A stretch of 64,000 bases of DNA from UBA8079 sp965205535 (GTDB taxonomy: Bacteria > Pseudomonadota > Alphaproteobacteria > UBA6615). The number at the start of each line of letters is the position of its first letter. Position 1 is the first letter of the stretch. The translations under genes were made by a program, and so were the position numbers. Below the pieces are notes generated by a model, which worked only from the letters and a program-made list of their open reading frames with translations, did no database searches and had not been told where the DNA came from. The stretch lies in contig CBDBHH010000005.1 of assembly GCA_965205535.1 (NCBI GenBank), positions 1,116,001 to 1,180,000 of the forward strand, in the 5' to 3' direction. Positions 7,615 to 16,038 of the stretch are shown here, piece by piece.

Positions 7615-7974
7615 TTGAGCGATCCCTGGCCGACAGACCTTCGTTACAGCAAGGACACGAAGTGCCTGACTGTCGTCTTCGACGACGGCGTCACCCATGA
7701 ATTGCCGGCAGAGTATATGCGGGTCTACAGCCCGTCCGCGGAGGTGCGCGGTCATGGGGCCGACGAACGCCAGATCGTGCCGGGCCGTCGCCATGTCGGG
7801 ATCATGAAAATCGAACCCGTGGGCAACTACGCCGTGCGCGTGCATTTCGACGACCTGCACGACACCGGCCTGTTCACCTGGGCCTATCTGCGTGAACTGG
7901 GCGAGAAGCACACCGAATGGTGGGCGCATTATTTGTCAGACCTGGAAACACGCGGGCTTTCGCGGGACCCCTGA
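7615..7974 (+). CDS. DUF971 (gamma-butyrobetaine hydroxylase-like N-terminal domain) protein
   Basis: A 119-residue protein with the DUF971 pattern: an early strand LTVVFDDGVTHELPAEYMRV, a central GIMKIEPVGNYAVRVHFDDLHDTGLFTW segment, and a short helix. This is the fold fused to the N-terminus of gamma-butyrobetaine dioxygenases; free-standing forms are linked to iron-sulfur cluster functions in some bacteria, but the role here is uncertain. The start is TTG at 7615; no in-frame ATG precedes the conserved region. It closes the operon and ends 15 bases before the convergent monooxygenase gene. Confidence 0.88.
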   Translation: MSDPWPTDLRYSKDTKCLTVVFDDGVTHELPAEYMRVYSPSAEVRGHGADERQIVPGRRHVGIMKIEPVGNYAVRVHFDDLHDTGLFTWAYLRELGEKHTEWWAHYLSDLETRGLSRDP

Positions 7975-7989
7975 TCGCGTGGGGAAATA

Positions 7990-9252
7990 CTAAAGCGCCT
8001 CGCCACGCACCAGCCGCGGTAATTCTCCGACCACGCCCATCGCGTGACGCATGGAAAACTTCCGCGCCGCCGGGATCGCGTTGACGACTCCCAGGCCCAG
8101 ATCACGCGCGGCGCGCACCGGCGCGATATCGTTCGAGAACAGGCGCAGCAAATTATCGGTCACCACGGCCAGCAGCATGTTGTCGAAACGCCGCCAGCGT
8201 TCGTAATCGGCAAGGATATCCGGATCGCCGATGTCGCGGCCGAGCCGGCGCGCATCCACGACCACCTCGGCCAGCGCGGCCACGTCGCGAATTCCCATGT
8301 TCAGGCCCTGGCCGGCGATCGGGTGAATCCCGTGGGCCGCATCGCCCACCAACGCCAGGCGCTGGTCGGTGTAGCGCGCCGCATGATTGAGGCCGAGCGG
8401 GTGGACCCAGCGCGGGCTGGCCAGCGCGATCTCACCCAGGAACCCGCCGACGCGCGACGCCAGTTCCGCAGCGAATACGTTGTCATCGAAGGCCTTGATC
8501 ACCGGCACCAGATCGTTGGATTCACTCCACACGATCGACGCCGCATGGCGCAGTACCCCGGTCTGCGTCTTGACGGGTTTGTCGAGATCGCGCATCGGCA
8601 GGATCGCGAACGGTCCGCCCGGCAGGAAACGCTCATGGGCGATATTCTGGTGCGGGCGTTCATGGGCAATCGTGCAGACGAAGCTCGACTGATCGTAGCG
8701 CCACTCGGTAACCGGTATTCTCGCGTCCCGCCGCATTGATGAGCCTCGCCCGTCACAGGCGAAGATCACCCGCGCACGCAAGGCCCGGTCACCATTTAGC
8801 TTCACGGAAACACCGCCCGCTCGCCGGTCGACCGATTCGATGCGCGCCGGCGCGACGAGTTCGATGTTCGCCGACGCCGCGGCGACCGCCAGAAGGTGAC
8901 CACGGATATCCCGGTTTTCCAGGATGTGTCCCAGCGGCTCGTCGCCGACTTCCTGGTGATCGAAATGCAGGAACATCAGCGCGTCGCCGTCGCTGACCCG
9001 GATCGTGTCGATCGGACAGGATTTGGGCGCCAGATCGGGCCACAGCCCAATCCCGTCCAACACCTTCGCGCTGCCCGTCGCGATCGCCGTCGTGCGTCCA
9101 TCGAATGCGACGTCGGTAAAATTCGTCGGATCGGCCCTGTCCACGACCGCGACCTCGATCCCCGCACCCGCCAGGGCATGGGCCAGGGTCAGGCCGGTCA
9201 TGCCGGCGCCGACGATCACGGCTTCAACGGTTTGGGTCTGAGGTGCACTCAT
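7990..9252 (-). CDS. UbiH/UbiF/Coq6-family FAD-dependent hydroxylase
   Basis: A 420-residue flavoprotein monooxygenase. The N-terminal VIVGAGMTGLTLAHAL is the FAD-binding Rossmann motif, FACDGRGSSMRR is the DG motif, and LVGDAAHGIHPIAGQGLN is the GD motif with the UbiH-family G-Q-G-x-N signature. Enzymes of this family hydroxylate the ring in ubiquinone biosynthesis at C1, C5 or C6; alphaproteobacteria use varied sets (UbiL, UbiH, UbiF), so the position cannot be decided here. The ATG at 9252 is preferred to an upstream GTG at 9297. It is transcribed away from glnK and convergently with the DUF971 operon. Confidence 0.93.
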   Translation of the reverse strand: MSAPQTQTVEAVIVGAGMTGLTLAHALAGAGIEVAVVDRADPTNFTDVAFDGRTTAIATGSAKVLDGIGLWPDLAPKSCPIDTIRVSDGDALMFLHFDHQEVGDEPLGHILENRDIRGHLLAVAAASANIELVAPARIESVDRRAGGVSVKLNGDRALRARVIFACDGRGSSMRRDARIPVTEWRYDQSSFVCTIAHERPHQNIAHERFLPGGPFAILPMRDLDKPVKTQTGVLRHAASIVWSESNDLVPVIKAFDDNVFAAELASRVGGFLGEIALASPRWVHPLGLNHAARYTDQRLALVGDAAHGIHPIAGQGLNMGIRDVAALAEVVVDARRLGRDIGDPDILADYERWRRFDNMLLAVVTDNLLRLFSNDIAPVRAARDLGLGVVNAIPAARKFSMRHAMGVVGELPRLVRGEAL

Positions 9253-9373
9253 GGCCGAAACTTGGCCCGGCTTTGCCCCAAAGTCTAGCGTGGGCACGAT
9301 CGCCCGCTGCGGCGTTTTCGCTCAAATAATATGCACGTTTTTTAGGCAACCATGTCCGGATGTATACGCATTA

Positions 9374-9379
9374 TGCACC
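9374..9379 (+). promoter_or_regulatory. Possible NtrC half-site upstream of glnK
   Basis: TGCACC in the context TTATGCACC matches half of the NtrC palindrome; a second weaker TGCAC lies 42 bases upstream in ATATGCAC (9332-9336). Both sit 70-120 bases upstream of the putative sigma-54 promoter, where NtrC enhancers are expected. Full palindromes are not present, so this is tentative. Confidence 0.3.
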
Positions 9380-9449
9380 TGCGAACGGCGCCCTGTCGGG
9401 GTTTCCTGGTAACGTGTTGAATTAATTAAAACATTATCCTCTCCCGATC

Positions 9450-9465
9450 TGGCACGCCTCTTGAA
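9450..9465 (+). promoter_or_regulatory. Sigma-54-type promoter of glnK-amtB
   Basis: TGGCACGCCTCTTGAA matches the -24/-12 consensus TGGCACGNNNNTTGCA at every fixed position except the -12 C, which is A. It lies 68 bases upstream of the glnK ATG in an AT-rich spacer (9253-9533). Sigma-54/NtrC control of glnK-amtB under nitrogen limitation is well established in proteobacteria. Confidence 0.65.
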
Positions 9466-9533
9466 AAGCAAGGCGTGAGATTCGCGACCGAATCGTCGGT
9501 CGTGGCCATTGGCTCGCGCAGAAGGGGACTTTC

Positions 9534-9872
9534 ATGAAGCTGGTAATGGCGGTGATCAAGCCGTTCAAACTGGATGAGGTACGCGAGGCGCTGACCGAAT
9601 TAGGGGTTCAGGGCCTGACCGCATCCGAAGTTAAGGGATACGGACGCCAGAAGGGGCAGACGGAGATATATCGCGGCGCGGAATACGCCGTGAGCTTCCT
9701 CCCCAAGGTGAAGATCGAGATCGTCGTCGAAGACGATCAGGTCGATTCCGTGGTTGAGGCAATTTCCAAGCAGGCCAACACCGGCCGCATCGGGGACGGG
9801 AAAATCTTCGTCGTCGATGTGCTCAGCGCCATGCGGATTCGCACCGGCGAAACCGGCGCTGAAGCGCTTTAG
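9534..9872 (+). CDS. glnK: P-II nitrogen regulatory protein GlnK
   Basis: A 112-residue P-II protein starting MKLVMAVIKPFKLDEVREAL, with the T-loop KGYGRQKGQTEIYRGAEY containing Tyr51, the site uridylylated by GlnD, and the B- and C-loop segments GRIGDGKIFV and RTGETGAEAL. It senses glutamine, 2-oxoglutarate and ATP/ADP, and blocks AmtB when nitrogen is sufficient. The gene directly precedes amtB (20 bases apart), which identifies it as GlnK rather than GlnB. The leader carries a GGGGA ribosome-binding site. Confidence 0.97.
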   Translation: MKLVMAVIKPFKLDEVREALTELGVQGLTASEVKGYGRQKGQTEIYRGAEYAVSFLPKVKIEIVVEDDQVDSVVEAISKQANTGRIGDGKIFVVDVLSAMRIRTGETGAEAL

Positions 9873-9892
9873 GCAAAGGAGTTTTCAAGACA

Positions 9893-11248
9893 ATGTTTCG
9901 TATAACGACCAAAACAGCGGTTGGCATCGGCGCGGCAGCCGTCGCGCTCCTGGCCGCCCCGCCCGCCATGGCGGCGGTCGAGGCCGAGACCGGCTATGTG
10001 TTCAACACCTTCTCGTTCCTGTTCTCCGGTGCGCTCGTCATGTGGATGGCGGCCGGCTTCGCGATGCTGGAATCGGGCATGGTGCGCTCCAAGAACACGG
10101 CCACAATCTGCCTCAAGAACATCGCCCTCTATTCGATCGCCGGCATCCTGTACTACCTGATCGGATACAACCTGATGTATGCCGATGTCGGCGCCTTCAT
10201 GGGCTCGATTTCGTTCCTCTACAACCCGTCAGACGCGGAAATGACCCTGCTCGGTGCCGATGAGACAACCGACGCCATGGTCGCGGCCGTGGTCGACAAC
10301 AGCTACTCCGTGGCCTCCGACTGGTTCTTCCAGATGGTCTTCGTTGCCACCGCGGCCTCGATCGTCTCGGGCACCGTGGCCGAACGCATCAAGCTCTGGC
10401 CCTTCCTGATCTTCGTCGTCGCGCTGACCGCGATCATCTACCCGATCCAGGGTTCCTGGACCTGGGGCGGTGGCTGGCTCGCCGAGATGGGCTTCTCGGA
10501 CTTTGCGGGCTCCACCATCGTCCATTCCGTGGGCGGCTGGGCCGCGCTGACCGGCGCCGTCATCTTGGGCGCACGCCGCGGAAAATACGGCCCGAACGGC
10601 CAGGTAAACCCGATTCCCGGCGCAAATCTGCCGCTCGCGACCCTGGGTACGTTCATTCTCTGGCTCGGCTGGTTCGGCTTCAACGGCGGGTCTCAGCTGG
10701 CGCTGGGTTCTGCCGCGGACGCGACCTGGATGGCCATCGTTTTCACCAACACCAACCTGGCAGCAGCCGGCGGCGTGGTGGCGGCGATGCTCATGACCCA
10801 GATCATGTACAAGAAGGTCGATCTCACGATGGCACTCAACGGCGCGATCGCCGGTCTCGTGTCGATCACCGCCGGACCGGATCTGACCAATCACCTGCTG
10901 TCGATCATCGTCGGCGGCATCGGTGGTGTGCTTGTCGTGATCGCCATCCCGCTGCTCGACCGGATGAAGATCGACGACGTCGTCGGTGCGATCTCGGCCC
11001 ATCTGGTGGCCGGTATCTGGGGCACGCTTGCCGTGGGTATCTTCGGCGGCGGTGACCTGATTGTGCAGATCATCGGCATCCTCGCCATCGGTGCCTTCGT
11101 GGTGGTGACGAGCTCCATCGTCTGGCTCGCCCTCAAATACACGATGGGCATCCGTGCCAGCGAGGAAGACGAGGATATGGGCCTCGATTCAGCCGAACTC
11201 GGCCTCGAGGCCTACCCGGAATTCGGGCGCGGTTCGCAACGCGCCTGA
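9893..11248 (+). CDS. amtB: Ammonium transporter AmtB
   Basis: A 451-residue Amt-family channel. An N-terminal signal peptide-like segment (cleavage around PPAMAA) is followed by 11 membrane segments. Visible markers are the MLESGMVRSKN signature, the conserved Trp-rich WTWGGGWL, and the twin pore histidines in TIVHSVGGWAAL and HLVAGIWGTL. It moves ammonium across the inner membrane as a trimer. The C-terminal cytoplasmic tail (ASEEDEDMGLDSAELGLEAYPEF) has the conserved form that interacts with GlnK. It forms a two-gene operon with glnK and is followed by a strong terminator. Confidence 0.97.
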   Translation: MFRITTKTAVGIGAAAVALLAAPPAMAAVEAETGYVFNTFSFLFSGALVMWMAAGFAMLESGMVRSKNTATICLKNIALYSIAGILYYLIGYNLMYADVGAFMGSISFLYNPSDAEMTLLGADETTDAMVAAVVDNSYSVASDWFFQMVFVATAASIVSGTVAERIKLWPFLIFVVALTAIIYPIQGSWTWGGGWLAEMGFSDFAGSTIVHSVGGWAALTGAVILGARRGKYGPNGQVNPIPGANLPLATLGTFILWLGWFGFNGGSQLALGSAADATWMAIVFTNTNLAAAGGVVAAMLMTQIMYKKVDLTMALNGAIAGLVSITAGPDLTNHLLSIIVGGIGGVLVVIAIPLLDRMKIDDVVGAISAHLVAGIWGTLAVGIFGGGDLIVQIIGILAIGAFVVVTSSIVWLALKYTMGIRASEEDEDMGLDSAELGLEAYPEFGRGSQRA

Positions 11249-11274
11249 TCAGTTAGTCCCAACCTCCCAGGACC

Positions 11275-11310
11275 GGGGCCCGGCGGTTAATCCGTCGGGC
11301 CCCCTTTTTT
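11275..11310 (+). terminator. Rho-independent terminator after amtB
   Basis: A 12-base stem GGGGCCCGGCGG / CCGTCGGGCCCC with a TTAAT loop is followed by a six-base T-run (11305-11310), 26 bases after the amtB stop. Confidence 0.93.
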
Positions 11311-11332
11311 GGGCGATCGTGTCAAAAACAGC

Positions 11333-11369
11333 AAAAACACGCCTAAAACGATGAAAATGACGTGTTTTT
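11333..11369. repeat. Inverted repeat AAAAACACG / CGTGTTTTT
   Basis: Nine-base perfect arms at 11333-11341 and 11361-11369, in the AT-rich spacer between the amtB terminator and the aminotransferase gene. The right arm ends in a T-run, so it could act as a second terminator or as an operator. Confidence 0.5.
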
Positions 11370-11373
11370 CGAC

Positions 11374-11382
11374 TTATCCACA
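11374..11382 (+). promoter_or_regulatory. Perfect DnaA box TTATCCACA
   Basis: TTATCCACA matches the DnaA-box consensus exactly. It is the only perfect box I noticed in the window. It lies in the 291-bp AT-rich spacer 11249-11539, which contains no gene. Confidence 0.55.
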
Positions 11383-11460
11383 CATAATCCTCTACTTTAA
11401 GGGGCCTGATTCAAGCCAGAGTCTCATGCTGGACAAGCATTTTTCTTGAGCAATGCATTA

Positions 11461-11510
11461 GCTTATAGATATAAGCCTATGTATCTGATACACTTTTACG
11501 TCTATCAGAT
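11461..11510. repeat. Two inverted repeats upstream of the aminotransferase gene
   Basis: GCTTATA-GA-TATAAGC (11461-11476) is a palindrome with a 2-base spacer, and ATCTGATA (11483-11490) pairs with TATCAGAT (11503-11510). Both lie within 80 bases of the aminotransferase start and could be operators or leader structures. Confidence 0.5.
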
Positions 11511-11539
11511 GTTTCGAGAGCGACAAACACGCGCCTGGC

Positions 11540-12748
11540 ATGCACAACGACGTACTCGACACGCTTACGGATTACCCGTTCGACCGCCTGCGGTCGCTGC
11601 TCGGTGACAGCGCGCCGCCGGACGGCTGTGCGCCCATTCATATGCAGATCGGCGAACCCAAGCACCCGCCGCCCGGCTTTATCGAGCCGCTCCTCACGCA
11701 AGACATGGCCGAGTGGGGCAAATACCCCCCACCCAACGGCCCCGAAGACCTCCGCACCGCCATCGCGGACTGGTTGACCGCCCGCTACGACCTGCCGCCG
11801 GGCATGGTCGACCCGGCACGCCATGTGGCGATCGTTTCGGGCACCCGCGAGGCGCTGTTCATGGCCGCGCTGCTGGCGGTGCCTGGCGAAAAGAACGCCG
11901 CGCGACCTGCGGTGCTCATGCCCAACCCCTTCTATCAGGTGTATGTGGGTGGTGCGGCGCTGGCCGGCGGCGAGGCGGTGTATCTGCCGGCCGGGCCCGA
12001 AACCGGGTTTCAGCCCGATTTTTCAGCCGTCGCGAAGGCAGATGTTGCGCGCACCGCACTCGCCTACCTGAACACCCCTGCCAACCCACAGGGCTCCGTG
12101 GCCAGTCTCGATCGCCTGAAAGCCGCAGTCACCCTGGCCCGGGAGCAGGATTTCGTCCTCGCCGTCGACGAATGCTATTCGGAAATCTATACCGGCGACA
12201 AACCGCCGGGGCTGTTCGATGCCTGTCGCGAACTGGCCGGAGACGACCCTTTCAGAAACACCCTCGCCTTCCACAGCCTGAGCAAGCGCTCGAACGTGCC
12301 CGGTCTACGCTCCGGCTTCGTGGCCGGCGACCCCGCACTGATCCGGCTGTTGTTGCGCCTGCGCCAGTATGGCGGCGCCCAGGTGCCGTTGCCGGTGATG
12401 AACGCGTCTGCCGCACTGTGGCGTGACGAGGCCCATGTCGAGGCCAGCCGCGAATTGTACCGGCAAAAGTTCGACCTCGCCCTCGACATGCTCGACGGTG
12501 CTTTCGGCGCCACCCGGCCTGGTGGCGGCTTCTATCTCTGGCTCGATGTCGGCGACAGCGAGGCGGCGGCGTACAGGCTGTGGACGGAGGCCGGGCTGCG
12601 GGTCCTGCCCGGCGCCTATCTGGCCCGCGACAATGACGACGGCTCCAACCCCGGCGCGGCCTATATCCGCCTGGCGCTGGTGCATGACCTCGAGACAACC
12701 CGGGAGGCCATGACACGCCTCGTCGACACTCTGGGCCGGCAGGCCTGA
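11540..12748 (+). CDS. dapC: Class I/II aminotransferase, probably N-succinyldiaminopimelate aminotransferase (DapC)
   Basis: A 402-residue fold-type I PLP enzyme. The substrate segment IHMQIGEPKHPPPGF, the YLNTPANPQGS loop (PLP ring contact), the LAVDECYSEIY strand with the pyridine-N Asp, and the Schiff-base Lys in HSLSKRSNVPGLRSGF are all present. The latter matches the DapC-type group, which converts N-succinyl-LL-2-amino-6-ketopimelate to N-succinyl-LL-diaminopimelate in lysine and cell-wall synthesis. The position next to ftsK, as in many alphaproteobacteria, supports this, but other amino-acid specificities remain possible. It is preceded by a structured AT-rich spacer. Confidence 0.82.
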   Translation: MHNDVLDTLTDYPFDRLRSLLGDSAPPDGCAPIHMQIGEPKHPPPGFIEPLLTQDMAEWGKYPPPNGPEDLRTAIADWLTARYDLPPGMVDPARHVAIVSGTREALFMAALLAVPGEKNAARPAVLMPNPFYQVYVGGAALAGGEAVYLPAGPETGFQPDFSAVAKADVARTALAYLNTPANPQGSVASLDRLKAAVTLAREQDFVLAVDECYSEIYTGDKPPGLFDACRELAGDDPFRNTLAFHSLSKRSNVPGLRSGFVAGDPALIRLLLRLRQYGGAQVPLPVMNASAALWRDEAHVEASRELYRQKFDLALDMLDGAFGATRPGGGFYLWLDVGDSEAAAYRLWTEAGLRVLPGAYLARDNDDGSNPGAAYIRLALVHDLETTREAMTRLVDTLGRQA

Positions 12749-12787
12749 CGAAAACCGAATTGTAACCTCGAAAGAGAGACGACGATC

Positions 12788-15250
12788 ATGGTGGCAAAAA
12801 CACAGACCGGACCCGGCCGCGGGATTGCAGCAAAACTCGCTTTTCTGCCCGAACCCGTGCGCATCTTTGCCCGGCGACGTATGTTCGAAATCGCCGGCGC
12901 GCTGTTCATTGCCGGGGCGGCGGCGCTTTCCATCGCGCTCGCCAGCTATAACAGCCTCGACGTCTCCCTCAACAACGCCACCGGCCAGGCACCGGCAAAC
13001 CTGCTCGGCCCGGTCGGTGCAACGATCGCCGATATCGCCCTGCAATCCTTCGGCCTCGTCGCCATTCTGCCCGTCTTCGCCCTGCTTGCGTGGGGTGCAC
13101 GACTGGTCCGCCACCGCGGCGTGCCGCGTTTCGGCTGGCGGGTCCTGGGCTTGCTTCTCGCCCTCTGCGCCTTCGCCTTCGCCCTGCACCACCTGCCGGC
13201 CTTCAACGGCTGGCCAATCCGCGCCGGGTTGGGCGGCACATTCGGTGACTTGACCTTCCCCGCCGCCGCATGGCTGGCGGGCTTCGGTATTCCGGCAATT
13301 GCGGTGGCCGCCGTCGCCGGATCCGTCGCGGCGATCCTGACATTTCTTGCGCTCGGGCTGACCCGCAGCGAATGGCGGACCATGGGACTGGCTGCGGCAC
13401 ACGGCCTGCGTTTCGGTGCCCGTGGCGCCAGCCTGAGTGCGGGCTGGTCGGCGCGCCATGGTGCGGGTGCCGCCCGCAGCGGCGCCGACGGCATTCGCCA
13501 GTTCATTGCCGCGCGCAGCGCGGAGCGCCAGGAGCCCTCACTCGTGCCGGGCAGCACGCCGACACGCACACCCCCGCGCCTGACGACCCCGAAACCCGCG
13601 GACGCCAGCGACAGTGACGACGGTTCCGTCACCGAGACCCCGTCGCCCCGCGTGGCGCCGCGCGCACCGAAACCCAAGACCAGCAAGCGCGGTGAAGCTG
13701 CCAAGCAACGAAAGCTCGACCTGCCCAACCCCAACGGCGCCTATGAATTCCCGCCACTCGACCTGCTCGAAGAGGCCGACGAGGCCGCGCGCGCCGCCGG
13801 TCGTGCCAAGGACGATTCCCTCGAGGCCAACGCCCGGATGCTCGAATCCGTGCTGCAGGATTTTGGCGTCCACGGCGAGATCGTCCAGGTCCGTCCGGGC
13901 CCGGTCGTGACCCTTTATGAGCTCGAGCCCGCGCCCGGCACCAAGACCAGCCGGGTGATCGGCCTAGCCGGCGACATCGCGCGGTCCATGAGCGCGGTCT
14001 CCGTCCGCATCGCCGTGGTACCGGGGCAGAACGTCATCGGCATCGAGCTGCCCAACGTGTCGCGCGAAATGGTCTATCTGCGCGAACTTCTGGCCTCGCA
14101 ATCCTTCGAGAAACATAGTGCCGGCCTGTCACTGGCGCTGGGCAAGGACATCGGCGGCGAGCCGGTCATGGTTGACCTCGCCCGCATGCCCCATCTGCTG
14201 ATCGCCGGCACCACCGGTTCGGGTAAGTCGGTCGGCGTCAACTCGATGATCGCGTCACTGCTCTACCGCCTGCGGCCCGAGGAATGCCGCTTCATCATGA
14301 TCGACCCCAAGATGCTGGAGTTGTCGGTCTATGACGGTATTCCCCATCTGATGGCCCCGGTCGTCACAGACCCGAAGAAGGCGGTGGTCGCACTGAAATG
14401 GGTCGTGCGCGAAATGGAGACCCGCTACCGCTCCATGTCCAAGCTCGGGGTACGTAACGTCGCCGGCTACAACCAGCGCGTCGAAGAGGCGCGCAAGAAG
14501 GGAGAGATTCTCTCCCGCAAGGTCCAGACCGGGTTCGACGAAGAAACCGGCAAGCCGGTGTTTGAGGAAGAGCCCCTCGATATGTCGCCGTTGCCGTATA
14601 TCGTGGTCGCGGTCGACGAGATGGCCGACCTGATGCTGGTCGCCGGCAAGGATGTCGAGGCGGCGATCCAGCGGCTCGCCCAGATGGCGCGCGCCGCGGG
14701 CATCCATCTGATTCTGGCAACACAGCGCCCCTCGGTCGACGTCATCACCGGCACGATCAAGGCCAATCTGCCGACCCGGATCTCGTTCCAGGTCACGACG
14801 AAAATCGACAGTCGCACCATTCTTGGCGAGCAGGGTGCCGAACAGCTGCTGGGTCAGGGCGATATGCTCTACATGGCCGGCGGCGGGCGGATCACCCGTG
14901 TCCACGGGCCGTTCCTCGCCGACACGGAGGTCGAGGATCTCGTGTCGTTCCTCAAGACCCAGGGCGAGCCCGAATATATCGACGCGGTTACGGAAGACGA
15001 GGGCGCGGCCGACGGCATCCCCGGTTTTGAGGCAACGGAAGTCGAGAGCAGCGGCAATGATCTCTACGACCAGGCAGTGGCTCTCGTCGCCAGGGAACAG
15101 AAGGCCTCGACCAGCTTCATTCAGCGCCACTTGCGGATTGGCTACAATCGGGCCGCCACCCTCATCGAACAGCTTGAAAATGACGGGGTGGTCAGCCAGG
15201 CCAACCATGTCGGCAAGCGCGAGGTGCTGGTCGGCGACCACAGCGGCTAG
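12788..15250 (+). CDS. ftsK: DNA translocase FtsK
   Basis: An 820-residue FtsK/SpoIIIE protein. The N-terminal third has four hydrophobic segments that anchor it at the septum, then a Pro/Arg-rich linker (about residues 230-320), then the RecA-like motor with Walker A GTTGSGKS (about 474-481), Walker B IVVAVDEMADL (about 602-612), and the C-terminal winged-helix gamma domain (about 755-815, RHLRIGYNRAATLIEQLE), which reads KOPS sequences. It pumps chromosome dimers toward the dif site for XerCD resolution during division. The linker is short compared with E. coli FtsK, as usual in alphaproteobacteria. It precedes lolA. Confidence 0.97.
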   Translation: MVAKTQTGPGRGIAAKLAFLPEPVRIFARRRMFEIAGALFIAGAAALSIALASYNSLDVSLNNATGQAPANLLGPVGATIADIALQSFGLVAILPVFALLAWGARLVRHRGVPRFGWRVLGLLLALCAFAFALHHLPAFNGWPIRAGLGGTFGDLTFPAAAWLAGFGIPAIAVAAVAGSVAAILTFLALGLTRSEWRTMGLAAAHGLRFGARGASLSAGWSARHGAGAARSGADGIRQFIAARSAERQEPSLVPGSTPTRTPPRLTTPKPADASDSDDGSVTETPSPRVAPRAPKPKTSKRGEAAKQRKLDLPNPNGAYEFPPLDLLEEADEAARAAGRAKDDSLEANARMLESVLQDFGVHGEIVQVRPGPVVTLYELEPAPGTKTSRVIGLAGDIARSMSAVSVRIAVVPGQNVIGIELPNVSREMVYLRELLASQSFEKHSAGLSLALGKDIGGEPVMVDLARMPHLLIAGTTGSGKSVGVNSMIASLLYRLRPEECRFIMIDPKMLELSVYDGIPHLMAPVVTDPKKAVVALKWVVREMETRYRSMSKLGVRNVAGYNQRVEEARKKGEILSRKVQTGFDEETGKPVFEEEPLDMSPLPYIVVAVDEMADLMLVAGKDVEAAIQRLAQMARAAGIHLILATQRPSVDVITGTIKANLPTRISFQVTTKIDSRTILGEQGAEQLLGQGDMLYMAGGGRITRVHGPFLADTEVEDLVSFLKTQGEPEYIDAVTEDEGAADGIPGFEATEVESSGNDLYDQAVALVAREQKASTSFIQRHLRIGYNRAATLIEQLENDGVVSQANHVGKREVLVGDHSG

Positions 15251-15321
15251 GCCTCAATACGCACGCATTGCCACAAAATCGTCACTCGCCCCCGCGCGTC
15301 CGGACGCCTATTCTGACGACC

Positions 15322-15984
15322 ATGTTTAACGTGAACTCCAGATGGCGCATGTTCCGCCTCGCAACGGTCCTGATGGCCTCATTCTGGGTGCCGCTCGGTA
15401 CGGGTCCGGCGGCCGCGGCCGAGGCCGTCCCGGCAACCTTGAGCGAGGCCGACCGTGCCGATCTCGCACGCATCGAGGCATATCTGAACGCGCTCACCAC
15501 GATGGAGAGCCGGTTCCTGCAATTCTCAGAGGACGGTGTCGCGGAGGGCCGCATCCTGCTCGATCGACCGGGTCACCTGCGGATCGAGTATGCACCGCCG
15601 GTTCCGGTAGTGATGGTCGCGAGCAGCCGGCTGCTCATGTATCACGACACCCAGCTCAAGCAGACCACCTTCCTCCCGGTCGGCGAAACCCCAGCGGCCC
15701 TGCTCATCGAAGAAGACATCATGTTCTCGGGCGATGTCACCGTGACCGCATTCGAGCGCGCCCCCAAAGCCTTTCGCGTCACGCTTGAGGAGACCGATTC
15801 TCCCGGTACAGGTTCCGTCACGCTGATGTTCGAGGACGCGCCCATGCGTTTGGCAAAGTGGCGGGTGATCGACGCTCAGGGTACGGCGATCGACGTGTCT
15901 CTGCTCGAGCCCCGGTTCGGCGTCGAGTTCAAGGATGCGAACGAATTGTTCTCAACGGTCGACCCGAACAACGATATCCAATAG
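15322..15984 (+). CDS. lolA: Outer-membrane lipoprotein carrier protein LolA
   Basis: A 220-residue periplasmic LolA-type protein. A signal peptide (MFRLATVLMASFW..., cleavage near PAAAAEA) is followed by DLARIEAYLNALTTMESRFLQ and the strand pattern GRILLDRPGHLRIEY, typical of LolA, which shields lipoprotein acyl chains while carrying them from LolCDE to LolB. A longer opening to 15268 lacks support; an ATG at 15349 is a further alternative start. It follows ftsK by 71 bases, an order conserved in alphaproteobacteria. No LolB gene is in the window. Confidence 0.92.
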   Translation: MFNVNSRWRMFRLATVLMASFWVPLGTGPAAAAEAVPATLSEADRADLARIEAYLNALTTMESRFLQFSEDGVAEGRILLDRPGHLRIEYAPPVPVVMVASSRLLMYHDTQLKQTTFLPVGETPAALLIEEDIMFSGDVTVTAFERAPKAFRVTLEETDSPGTGSVTLMFEDAPMRLAKWRVIDAQGTAIDVSLLEPRFGVEFKDANELFSTVDPNNDIQ

Positions 15985-16038
15985 ATTTCCGGCATAGAAT
16001 TCAGCGCCGCCGTCGCGCGTTCCTGCTTGAGAGTTTCC

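Noticed and set aside
11374..11382. Replication origin at the DnaA box
   Set aside because: One perfect box only; an oriC should hold several boxes and an AT-rich unwinding region. parS position hints that the origin is near but outside the window.
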